64,000 bases of DNA, from the NCBI GenBank assembly GCA_965222835.1, contig CBDCUQ010000004.1, positions 186,001 through 250,000 on the forward strand, read 5' to 3'. Positions 52,803 through 60,656 of this stretch are shown here, one piece after another (within the stretch, counting starts at the first letter, position 1; every line of letters starts with the position of its first letter). A program made the position numbers and the translations under genes. This stretch comes from CBDCUQ01 sp965222835. Lineage in GTDB: Bacteria; Pseudomonadota; Alphaproteobacteria; Rhizobiales; Hyphomicrobiaceae. The notes under the pieces were generated by a model, which saw nothing but the letters and a program-made list of their open reading frames with translations, made no database searches and had not been told where the DNA came from.

Positions 52803-54704
52803 CTATGGCTCTAGCACGTAGGTGCCAGGCGCATCACAAAGTGGACGATAGCCCGCATTCGCGTTGCCCATTTGTGGCGGGTCAGCTTCCGGGTTCGAAT
52901 GCGCTAGGAGCCACTCTGTCCATGCGGGCCACCATGATCCGTCAATCACCGGTGTGTCGGCAATCCAGCTGTCTGGATCGATGTAATTATCGTCATCGTT
53001 GCGGGTCGTAATCTGATAGCTGCGCCGCGCGTGTCCGGGCTCTGAAACGATGCCAGCGTTGTGGCCGCCTTTGGTCAAGAGGAACGTTACTTCTGTGTCA
53101 GTTAACAAGTGAATCTTGTAGACCGAGCGCCAAGGTGAAACATGATCGCGTTGCGTACCCACTGCAAATATCGGCACACGAATGTCTGTCAAAGCGATTG
53201 GACGATTATCAACGCAATATCGGCCTTCCGCCAGGTCATTGTTTAGGAACAACCAGCGCAAATACTCTGAATGCATGCGATACGGCATGCGTGTCGCATC
53301 CGCATTCCACGCCATTAGATCATTCATGGGGGCACGCTCTCCCATGAGGTACTCCCGCACCATACGCGACCAGATTAGATCATTGGAACGCAACAACTGA
53401 AACGTTCCGGCCATCTGGCCGGATTCAAGAAAGCCCTGCTCCCACATCATGTCTTCGAGAAACGCCAATTGGCTGTCATTGATGAACAGCTCGAGTTCGC
53501 CGGGCTCATTGAAATCCGTTTGGGCGGCCAAAAGCGTTATCGTCTTTAACGAGTTCCGCCTGTCGCGTGCCATTGCCGCTGCGGCTATTGCGAGCAGTGT
53601 TCCACCAAGGCAATACCCAACGGCATGAGTATCTTGGCCCGGCACAATCTTTGAGACAGCTTCGAGGGCCGCTTCAATGCCGAGCTGCCGATAATCTCTC
53701 ATGCCGCAATCTCGATGCTGCGGCCCAGGGTTTCGCCAGGAAATCATAAAGACCGTAAAGCCCTGGCTCAGTAAATAGCGCACAAGTGAGTTGTTACGGG
53801 AAAGATCGAGAACGTAGTACTTCATGATCCACGCGGGCACGATGAGAATTGGCTCCGGATGAACAGCTGTCGTCGTCGGTTGATATTGAATGAGTTCTAT
53901 CAACTCATTTCGAAACACAACCTTTCCAGGCGTTGTTGCAACCTCCCGCCCCACAACAAAGTTATCTGCGCCAACCGGCCTCGTTCCTGCAACTCCCCGC
54001 TCCCAGTCTTCTACGAAATGCATCCAGCCGCGGACAAAGTTTGAGCCAAGCTGACTCGTCGTTTGTTCGAGAATCTCGGGGTTTGTCAGCCAGAAATTCG
54101 ACGGCGAAAAAACATCCAAGAACTGCCGAGTGGCAAATTCTATGATTTTTTCACGTCGATCAGAGAGGCCACGAATGTCCGTGGTTGCCACGGACCACCA
54201 TTGTTGGTTCAGGAGGAATGCTTGGTACCAAACATTGAAGGGCCAGGTCTGCCAAATGTCTGATCGAAACCGTATGTCTTGCGGCAGAGGAACAATGCAA
54301 CGTTCTCCGGATGCACCTTTCGGGGCGCATGTCGTAGTGTAAATTGCAAGTCGAATGGCTTTCCGAAACGCCTTTTCGATAAGTTTGAGCTGTTTGCCGG
54401 GCGACAGGCTAAGATGAACCGCCCAGTCCATGTAGGCTTCGAATAAGGCAGCGGGCGAAAGACCCGCCGTAAAACGTGCCAAACTTGCATGGAAAGAACG
54501 GTCGAGAACATCCTGAAGCGCGGTAGCGCTAAAGGAATCTCGCAAGACGTGCGGCATGAGCGCTGGTGGCGGCCGTTTTGTTTTTTGAGGTGCGGATTGC
54601 TTGTGGGGAGGCGGTTCTGCAGCCTCTTTGGCATCAGCCTCTAAGGGCTTTGCTTGGGAAGGCGCCTTGCCTACGACCGCAACATTCCGTGCAGACGTGC
54701 TCAT
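52803..54704 (-). CDS. phaC: Poly(3-hydroxyalkanoate) synthase
   Basis: 633 residues from ATG 54704; a TTG at 54785 overlaps the FNR box and is unlikely. An Ala/Pro/Lys-rich 50-residue start precedes the PhaC N-domain (FNVWYQAFLLNQQWW, FWLTNPEILEQTTSQLGSNF). The alpha/beta-hydrolase core has catalytic Cys in VGYCLGGTLLAIA, Asp in VGTQRDHVSPWRSVYK and His in LTKGGHNAGIV; the long class I form ends with WWPAWTEWL. Polymerises 3-hydroxyacyl-CoA into storage granules. No phaA, phaB or phasin gene is adjacent, so this may be a second, low-oxygen-controlled synthase. Confidence 0.92.
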   Translation of the reverse strand: MSTSARNVAVVGKAPSQAKPLEADAKEAAEPPPHKQSAPQKTKRPPPALMPHVLRDSFSATALQDVLDRSFHASLARFTAGLSPAALFEAYMDWAVHLSLSPGKQLKLIEKAFRKAIRLAIYTTTCAPKGASGERCIVPLPQDIRFRSDIWQTWPFNVWYQAFLLNQQWWSVATTDIRGLSDRREKIIEFATRQFLDVFSPSNFWLTNPEILEQTTSQLGSNFVRGWMHFVEDWERGVAGTRPVGADNFVVGREVATTPGKVVFRNELIELIQYQPTTTAVHPEPILIVPAWIMKYYVLDLSRNNSLVRYLLSQGFTVFMISWRNPGPQHRDCGMRDYRQLGIEAALEAVSKIVPGQDTHAVGYCLGGTLLAIAAAAMARDRRNSLKTITLLAAQTDFNEPGELELFINDSQLAFLEDMMWEQGFLESGQMAGTFQLLRSNDLIWSRMVREYLMGERAPMNDLMAWNADATRMPYRMHSEYLRWLFLNNDLAEGRYCVDNRPIALTDIRVPIFAVGTQRDHVSPWRSVYKIHLLTDTEVTFLLTKGGHNAGIVSEPGHARRSYQITTRNDDDNYIDPDSWIADTPVIDGSWWPAWTEWLLAHSNPEADPPQMGNANAGYRPLCDAPGTYVLEP

Positions 54705-54771
54705 CGCTGGGATCCGGTACGGTTGACCGCGTTGATCGGCCACGAAGATAGCTGGCTCAATTGCTACCCTT

Positions 54772-54785
54772 TTGATGAAGATCAA
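54772..54785. promoter_or_regulatory. FNR/FixK-type box shared by phaC and the acyl-CoA synthetase gene
   Basis: TTGATGAAGATCAA is a perfect TTGAT-N4-ATCAA site. Its centre is 74 bases from the phaC ATG and 72 from the divergent synthetase ATG, so it could activate both. A TATCTT-like -10 lies at the right place for phaC. Confidence 0.78.
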
Positions 54786-54850
54786 TAAGTTAGCTGCCGC
54801 CTCTGGATAGCACGAAATCGTGCAGCAGGCCGATTGTGGGGATTACCTCC

Positions 54851-57601
54851 ATGTCGATACGTAATCTCGACAAAGCTCTCAGTCCGTCATCTGTCGCAAT
54901 GATTGGCGCAAGCCCACAGAAGGGTTCTGCCGGCTATCAGATCGTCCGCAATTTGTTGGCGGGGGGCTTTGCGGGTACTCTTCAATTTGTCAACCCTCGG
55001 TACAAGACACTTGAGCAGCGACCGTGTTACCCGAATGTGGGCGCTCTGCCGACACCGCCAGACCTTGCCGTTATCGCGACCCCGCCTCACACGGTACCAA
55101 AACTAGTTTCTGAGATCGGTGCCAGCGGCACGCGTACCGCTGTCGTCATTACTGCAGGTGTCAATGAAGAAAATGGTTTGCGCCAAGCTATGTTGGACGC
55201 AGCAAGGCCCTATGGCGTTCGCATTCTGGGTCCCAATTGCCTTGGTCTTTTGGTGCCGGAGATCGGTTTGAATGCCAGTTTTGCGCATACTTCACCGAAG
55301 TCAGGCAAGCTCGCGTTCTTATCTCAGTCCGGTGCCTTGGTCGGAGCTGTTCTCGACTGGGCAGCTGAAGAGAGGATAGGTTTTTCCCTGGTCGCGTCTA
55401 TGGGCGATATGGCGGACGTCGACGTTGGCGACCTCCTCGATTACCTCGCGGGCGACACACAAACAAGGGCCATCCTCCTTTACCTGGAAACAATACCAAG
55501 CCCCCGCAAGTTCATGTCGGCAGCGCGAGCGGCCGCACGTGCAAAACCCGTTGTCGTCGTGAAGTCGGGGCGCCACGCTCGCGCTGCGCTTGCCGCAGCG
55601 ACACATACAGGTGCTCTTGCGGGTTCGGATACGGTAGCAAATGCGGCGTTTCACAGAGCGGGGCTATTGCGGGTCAATGGACTTGAGGACCTTTTTGTTG
55701 CCGCTGAGGCTCTCACGCACTCAGAGCCTATGCAGGGAGGGAAACTTGCAATTATCACAAATGGCGGCGGCGCCGGTGTGCTTGCTGTTGATCGTTTGCT
55801 CGATTTCGGTGGTGAGCTTGCCAAGTTGAGCAAAGAGACGATTGGCAGGCTTGATGCGCAACTGCCGCCGACATGGTCGAAATCAAATCCTGTCGATATT
55901 ATTGGTGACGCTGGCCCGGAGCGTTACGAGAGTGCGCTTCACGCCGTGCTGGACGACGAAAGTGTCGACGCGGTGCTGGTGATCAACTGTCCGACCGCGC
56001 TTGCTTCCTCTTTAGATGCCGCAGAGGCCGTCTTGCGCGTGGTTGCGGCGCGTTGGACAGAAAAATGTCGCTCCAAACCGATGCTGGCAAATTGGCTTGG
56101 GGACGGTGCCGCCCAACCTGCACGAGAAAGATTCGCGCATGCTGGTGTTCCCTGTTACGGGTCGCCAGATGATGCCATCCGCAGCTTTACCTACCTCACG
56201 ACGTACTGTGCGGCTCAAGAAGCACTGATGCGTACGCCACCGAGCCTGCCCGCAGGTTTTGCGGTGAACCGCGAAGCCGCAGCGGCCGTCATCAAGAGAT
56301 CTGCCAGGAATGGCATTTCGATGCTGTCGGAGATTGATGCGAAGTTGGTTTTAGATGCCTATGGTATCGCGACAGTTCCGACGGAAATCGCGCGCAACCC
56401 TAACGAGGTTGAAAGCATTGCCCGGACCCAGCTTGCCTCTCATGAAGCCGTGGTTGTAAAAGTTCTATCGAATGACATTACACACAAGTCCGATATTGGG
56501 GGTGTGCGGCTTGGACTTTCGAGACCCAAACATGCAAGAGCTGCGGCCGTTGAGATAACGGCGAATGTACATAGTCTTCGTCCCGACGCTCACATTATTG
56601 GATTTTCGGTGCAGCCGATGGTCAAGAAACCGCGGGCGCACGAGCTCATAATTGGTGTGGCTGATGATGAACTATTCGGCCCAGTTATCATGTTTGGCGC
56701 CGGCGGCACCGCTGTTGAAGTCTTGAGTGACCAAGCAGTCGCCCTTCCTCCCCTTGATTTGAAGCTTGCACGCGAGGTCATCTCAAAAACCCGGATATTT
56801 CATCTTCTCAAGGGCTATCGCGACCGGGCGGCGGCCAATCTTGATGAGATTGCGTTGTCCCTTGTGCGCGTATCGCACCTTGTAGCTGACGTTCCTGCTA
56901 TCCGCGAATTGGATATCAATCCCGTTCTTGTGGACGAGCATGATGTGATCGCACTGGACGCAAGAATTCAGATTGAGACAAAGGACGCCGACCTCATTGC
57001 TCCAAATCCAAGGCTTGCCATACGCCCATATCCAATGGAATGGGCAAAAACAGAGGAATTGCCCAACGGCCAATTGATTCACATCCGACCGGTAAAGCCT
57101 TCTGATGAGAGATACTATGCTGAGTTCCTAAAGAAGTTAGACGCGACCGATATCCGTTTGCGTTTTGTAGATTTACGAACGGACTTTCCGCATGAGTTTA
57201 TCGCACGTTTCACCCAAATTGATTACGCGCGCGCCATGGCATTCATTGTCCTAGATGCAGAGCAGCGGCATATGTGGGGTGTTGCTCGATTTGCGACCGG
57301 GCCGGAACAAGTAAGGGGTGAGATCGGGATCATTGTGCGCACTGATCTAAAGGGGCAAGGGATTGGACGGGCTCTTATGATGCACTTAATCGATTATGCT
57401 CGCTCGGATGGCCTGCATGAGCTGTATGGTAGCGTCCTTGCAGAGAATCACCAGGCCCTCAGCTTCTGCAGAAAGCTTGGATTCTCCATTTCCAGGGACT
57501 CAAGCGACCCTACCGTTCACAATGTTTTGCTACGCTTGAATGAAGTTGGCGGTTCTGCCACAGGACCGAATTTGCCAAGGAGGAATGGGCGGTCTCAATA
57601 G
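54851..57601 (+). CDS. NDP-forming acyl-CoA synthetase fused to a GNAT acetyltransferase
   Basis: 916 residues from ATG 54851. CoA-binding domain (8-130; SVAMIGASPQKGSAGYQIVR, ILGPNCLGLLVP) and CoA-ligase domains with the phospho-His H252 in ATHTGALAGSD. An ATP-grasp domain (about 480-690) has VVKVLSNDITHKSDIGGVRL and FGAGGTAVEVL. A GNAT domain (about 735-895) has IVRTDLKGQGIGRALMMHLI and NHQALSFCRKLGFS. E. coli Pat/PatZ shares this layout but has lost the His. Here the His is kept, so the protein may both make acetyl-CoA from acetate and acetylate lysines. Divergent from phaC. Confidence 0.9.
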   Translation: MSIRNLDKALSPSSVAMIGASPQKGSAGYQIVRNLLAGGFAGTLQFVNPRYKTLEQRPCYPNVGALPTPPDLAVIATPPHTVPKLVSEIGASGTRTAVVITAGVNEENGLRQAMLDAARPYGVRILGPNCLGLLVPEIGLNASFAHTSPKSGKLAFLSQSGALVGAVLDWAAEERIGFSLVASMGDMADVDVGDLLDYLAGDTQTRAILLYLETIPSPRKFMSAARAAARAKPVVVVKSGRHARAALAAATHTGALAGSDTVANAAFHRAGLLRVNGLEDLFVAAEALTHSEPMQGGKLAIITNGGGAGVLAVDRLLDFGGELAKLSKETIGRLDAQLPPTWSKSNPVDIIGDAGPERYESALHAVLDDESVDAVLVINCPTALASSLDAAEAVLRVVAARWTEKCRSKPMLANWLGDGAAQPARERFAHAGVPCYGSPDDAIRSFTYLTTYCAAQEALMRTPPSLPAGFAVNREAAAAVIKRSARNGISMLSEIDAKLVLDAYGIATVPTEIARNPNEVESIARTQLASHEAVVVKVLSNDITHKSDIGGVRLGLSRPKHARAAAVEITANVHSLRPDAHIIGFSVQPMVKKPRAHELIIGVADDELFGPVIMFGAGGTAVEVLSDQAVALPPLDLKLAREVISKTRIFHLLKGYRDRAAANLDEIALSLVRVSHLVADVPAIRELDINPVLVDEHDVIALDARIQIETKDADLIAPNPRLAIRPYPMEWAKTEELPNGQLIHIRPVKPSDERYYAEFLKKLDATDIRLRFVDLRTDFPHEFIARFTQIDYARAMAFIVLDAEQRHMWGVARFATGPEQVRGEIGIIVRTDLKGQGIGRALMMHLIDYARSDGLHELYGSVLAENHQALSFCRKLGFSISRDSSDPTVHNVLLRLNEVGGSATGPNLPRRNGRSQ

Positions 57602-57654
57602 CATTGCCGAAATCAAGTCAACAAACGAAGCGGGCTCAGATGAATGGGCAGCCT

Positions 57655-58977
57655 CTAACGGGCGCGTAAGAACAGGCGCTCACCGACAAAGATCAGAATG
57701 AGGCCGATTGCGGCCGCGTGGATCACCAGTTGATCCGTTTGCGCCTTGACGTATAAGAGTGCGCCGAGCACGACGGCGTCCAACACAATCGCTATGGCAA
57801 TAATCGATCTGTTCGCCCTGATCTCATGCCAAAGATGGCGGAACACGCCCCATTGCACAGCAATATCCATAACAATGTAAAAGATTGCTCCCAATGCGGC
57901 GATACGGCTGAGGTCGAAAAAGACCGTTAGAACCATGGCGGCCACGATCGTATAGACGAGCGTGTGCTTCTGAATGCTTCCAGGCATTCCGAAATGACTG
58001 TGAGGCACGAGTTGCATTTCGGTGACCATGGCCAGCATGCGCGAGACGGCAAATACGCTGGCGATGACGCCGGATACAGTCGCTATGATTGCGAAAACCA
58101 CGGTGAACCACAAACCGAAGTTTCCGAATGCGGGACGCGCGGCTTCTGCTAGCGAGTAGTCTCGCGCCCTTATGACTTGTTCTATGGTGAGATTACCAGC
58201 GACGGCGAGAGCGACCAAAAAATAGACGATTACGCAAACCCCGATTGCAATAATGATGGCCCGGCCGACATTCCTGTGCGGGTCCTCGATTTCACTGCCG
58301 CTGTTCGTGATTGTGGTGAACCCCTTGTAGGCAAGGATGCCCAGGGCGACTGCACCAAGAAAGCCACCTGCGCTGGCCTCAGCTGTACCCGGAGCCACGT
58401 TCTCGGGGACAAAGCCGGCAGCCCAAAGACCGGCAATGGCAAATATGGCGATACCACCAATCTTCAGAAAGGCCATGACGAACGACATGGTCTGTATGAA
58501 GCGATTGCCTAGAACATTGACGACAAAGGCGAATGAAAGGAGGCCGACACCAAGTGCCGGCACCCGCCAGTCCACTGTCGAGACATCGAAGAGCTGAAGC
58601 GCGTATGTTCCAAAGGTCCGCGCGACGAGGCTTTCATTGATGACCATTGAAAAGTACATCAACAGCGCGCAGGCGCCTGTCATAACCGTCCGGCCGTAAG
58701 CTTTTTCCAGAAACATCGCGATGCCGCCAGCGGACGGATAAGTATTCGACAGCTTTACGTAGGTATAGGCGCTGAAGGCCGTTACTGCAGCGGCTGCAAG
58801 AAAGGCCATTGGGAACCACGGGCCGGCAAGCTCGGCGATCTGTCCCGTGAGGGCGAAGATTCCAGCGCCAATCATTACGCCAGTGCCCATCGCCACAGCG
58901 CCCGTGAGAGTCAGACTCCCCTTCTTGTAGTGCGGGGTTCTATCGTGACTGTGATGATTGTGTTCTGACTCGTGCAT
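57655..58977 (-). CDS. APC-superfamily amino acid permease
   Basis: 440 residues, 12 hydrophobic helices after a His-rich N-terminus (HESEHNHHSHDRTPHYKKG). TM1 has the APC signature MGTGVMIGAGIFALTGQIAE, and ILAYKGFTTITNSGSEIEDP lies at the TM6 end. It imports an amino acid or related compound by exchange or proton coupling; the substrate cannot be read. It has no operon partner. The N-terminal histidines could bind metal, which is of interest beside a copper island. Confidence 0.85.
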   Translation of the reverse strand: MHESEHNHHSHDRTPHYKKGSLTLTGAVAMGTGVMIGAGIFALTGQIAELAGPWFPMAFLAAAAVTAFSAYTYVKLSNTYPSAGGIAMFLEKAYGRTVMTGACALLMYFSMVINESLVARTFGTYALQLFDVSTVDWRVPALGVGLLSFAFVVNVLGNRFIQTMSFVMAFLKIGGIAIFAIAGLWAAGFVPENVAPGTAEASAGGFLGAVALGILAYKGFTTITNSGSEIEDPHRNVGRAIIIAIGVCVIVYFLVALAVAGNLTIEQVIRARDYSLAEAARPAFGNFGLWFTVVFAIIATVSGVIASVFAVSRMLAMVTEMQLVPHSHFGMPGSIQKHTLVYTIVAAMVLTVFFDLSRIAALGAIFYIVMDIAVQWGVFRHLWHEIRANRSIIAIAIVLDAVVLGALLYVKAQTDQLVIHAAAIGLILIFVGERLFLRAR

Positions 58978-59109
58978 CGCCGCGCTCCCGTCCGCGAAAT
59001 TGTCCTGCCGCCATCAGTCTCCCACGAAGAGCTGTTTGGGGTCTCAATGTGCCTTTACTGACTGCCAAGAAATGCGAGGTGTTCCGCGGCCCACAGCCCT
59101 CCAAACTCA

Positions 59110-59385
59110 TCAGGCGCGGGCAATGAAGAAATTGTAGAGCGGGACAAAAATGACCGCGACGTACCAGCCGTAAAGGAAGCTCTCGACGAGACCGATTAGG
59201 AAGCCCGTCAGGGTGAGCCATTCAAATCCCGGGAAGAACTGTAGCCAGGGGCGATGCATTTCCCAGTCGGGCCATATCACGCCCAAGGCGATGCAAAGCA
59301 CATAGTTGATGACGATGAAGGCGCTGGCCAACCAGCCGACCTGAACAATGGAAAGGGAACTGTGTTTTTGGGCGACATCATTCAT
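59110..59385 (-). CDS. DUF5676-like small membrane protein
   Basis: 91 residues, two helices (about 18-37 and 58-82). FPGFEWLTLTGFLIGLVESF and YGWYVAVIFVPLYNFF match DUF5676, often found in metal-resistance islands. Function unknown. It starts about 104 bases from a CueR/HmrR-type promoter reading toward it, so copper induction is expected. Confidence 0.75.
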   Translation of the reverse strand: MNDVAQKHSSLSIVQVGWLASAFIVINYVLCIALGVIWPDWEMHRPWLQFFPGFEWLTLTGFLIGLVESFLYGWYVAVIFVPLYNFFIARA

Positions 59386-59488
59386 AACGGACCTCCGAAA
59401 ACCCGTGGGTTTTCCGGCCTTGTGTCTTACTCATGTCTTAACCGTCGCTCGCCGTGTTGACGGTCGACAAAGACCGGACTCGGATGAA

Positions 59489-59519
59489 ATGATAGAGCCT
59501 CCACCAGTTGGAAGGTCAA
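59489..59519 (-). promoter_or_regulatory. CueR/HmrR-type promoter toward the DUF5676 gene
   Basis: Minus strand: -35 TTGACC (59514-59519), a 19-base spacer holding the dyad CCTTCCAACTGGTGGAGG, and -10 TATCAT (59489-59494). The overlong spacer with an internal dyad is the signature of MerR-family activation. Confidence 0.78.
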
Positions 59520-59588
59520 CATCCGGTTCGGAAATCTACGAAACGCTAACCCAATCCGTCATCGATGCGCAGAACAAGAAGATAACTC

Positions 59589-59619
59589 TTGACCTTCCAG
59601 TGGCTGGAGGTACCAGATA
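59589..59619 (+). promoter_or_regulatory. CueR/HmrR-type promoter toward the His-rich gene and cueR-cusBA
   Basis: -35 TTGACC (59589-59594), a 19-base spacer with the dyad CCTTCCAGTGGCTGGAGG, and -10 CAGATA (59614-59619). It faces away from the sister promoter 70 bases to the left. Confidence 0.78.
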
Positions 59620-59655
59620 GCGAGAGTTGGGGTATTCAGAGGTCATCGGATCGCC

Positions 59656-60090
59656 GTGAAGCGCGTAACCCACAATGGAATTGTTAGCTTATTGATCGCC
59701 GCGCTCGTCACTTTGGGCGTGAGCCAGGCGCTCGCGGCTTCGAAAGCTCGCACAACCCCGGCTCCTGACGCGCATCAACGCCATGATTCGATGCCGGGTC
59801 ACCACGCTGGTCACGATCACACTATTGTCGATGCTCAATCGATACGCGAGTGCCTGGAATTCTGCCTCCAAGGGGCACCAGACCAATTCATGGTGGCTGC
59901 ACCCCCTACCTTGCCAGTCCGTGACGTGGTGGCGGTTTCATGGCGTGCAACCTGGCCAATACAATCGGCGCAGCAAACAGATTCCTTAGAAGCCCTGCAC
60001 TTTGCCCGGGGGCCGCCGTATCTCTACGCATCATTACCAAGAAGACATTTGAGTTTACTTCTCCTTCTCAATCGGCGTCTGCGCAATTGA
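59656..60090 (+). CDS. Exported His-rich CopL/DUF2946-like protein
   Basis: 144 residues from GTG 59656. Signal peptide (LLIAALVTLGVSQALA), then a metal-binding-looking segment (HQRHDSMPGHHAGHDH) and CLEFC. The second half with DSLEALHFARGPP resembles the RPP-type tail of CopL/DUF2946 proteins. It lies about 36 bases after a CueR/HmrR-type promoter. A periplasmic copper-binding role is likely but inferred. Start codon and length carry some doubt. Confidence 0.6.
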   Translation: MKRVTHNGIVSLLIAALVTLGVSQALAASKARTTPAPDAHQRHDSMPGHHAGHDHTIVDAQSIRECLEFCLQGAPDQFMVAAPPTLPVRDVVAVSWRATWPIQSAQQTDSLEALHFARGPPYLYASLPRRHLSLLLLLNRRLRN

Positions 60091-60212
60091 GGCACTTCTC
60101 CCATTCTTGACCCGCGGCCGTCACTATGGAGGTGACGTGCGTGCCGGCACCTTGTGGATGCCGGGCGGGTTGCAGTCCACTGAGAAAATACTGTGGATAC
60201 AGGAGGAGAGTC

Positions 60213-60638
60213 ATGCATATCGGAGAAGCCGCAAAACAAACTGGCTTACCAATAAAAACGATCAGATACTACGAGGAAATCGGACTGCTTGTCGCTGATC
60301 GGCTGACGAACGGTTACCGCGACTACTCGTATGATCATATTGACAAGCTGGCGTTCTTGAAGCGCGCCCGTGAGTTCGGCTTTTCACTCGAGGATTGCCG
60401 CGAGCTGCTCAAGCTCTACTTAAGGCGCGATCGCGTCAGCGCCGATGTAAAGGCCTTGGCCATGCGACGGCTCGAAGACCTGAAGCTAAAGGCAGCCGAA
60501 CTCGAGCATCTTGCTGCGGCACTCGAACAGCTTGTCGACGACTGCGCGGGAGATAGCCGGCCGGATTGCCCGATAATTGATGAACTGGCTCACAGTCTTG
60601 GCACTGCGAGACACAGTCCGCTTGAGACCCGCGACTGA
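60213..60638 (+). CDS. cueR: Copper-responsive MerR-family regulator (CueR/HmrR)
   Basis: 141 residues from ATG 60213 with GGAGGAG upstream. N-terminal winged helix (MHIGEAAKQTGLPIKTIRYY, EEIGLL, NGYRDYS), coiled coil, and a metal loop with C111-x7-C119 (CAGDSRPDCPIIDEL), equivalent to C112 and C120 of CueR, which bind Cu(I)/Ag(I)/Au(I). It likely activates the two promoters at 59.5-59.6 kb. It sits between the His-rich gene and cusB. Confidence 0.9.
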   Translation: MHIGEAAKQTGLPIKTIRYYEEIGLLVADRLTNGYRDYSYDHIDKLAFLKRAREFGFSLEDCRELLKLYLRRDRVSADVKALAMRRLEDLKLKAAELEHLAAALEQLVDDCAGDSRPDCPIIDELAHSLGTARHSPLETRD

Positions 60639-60656
60639 CCCCGTTGGCCAAGGCAA

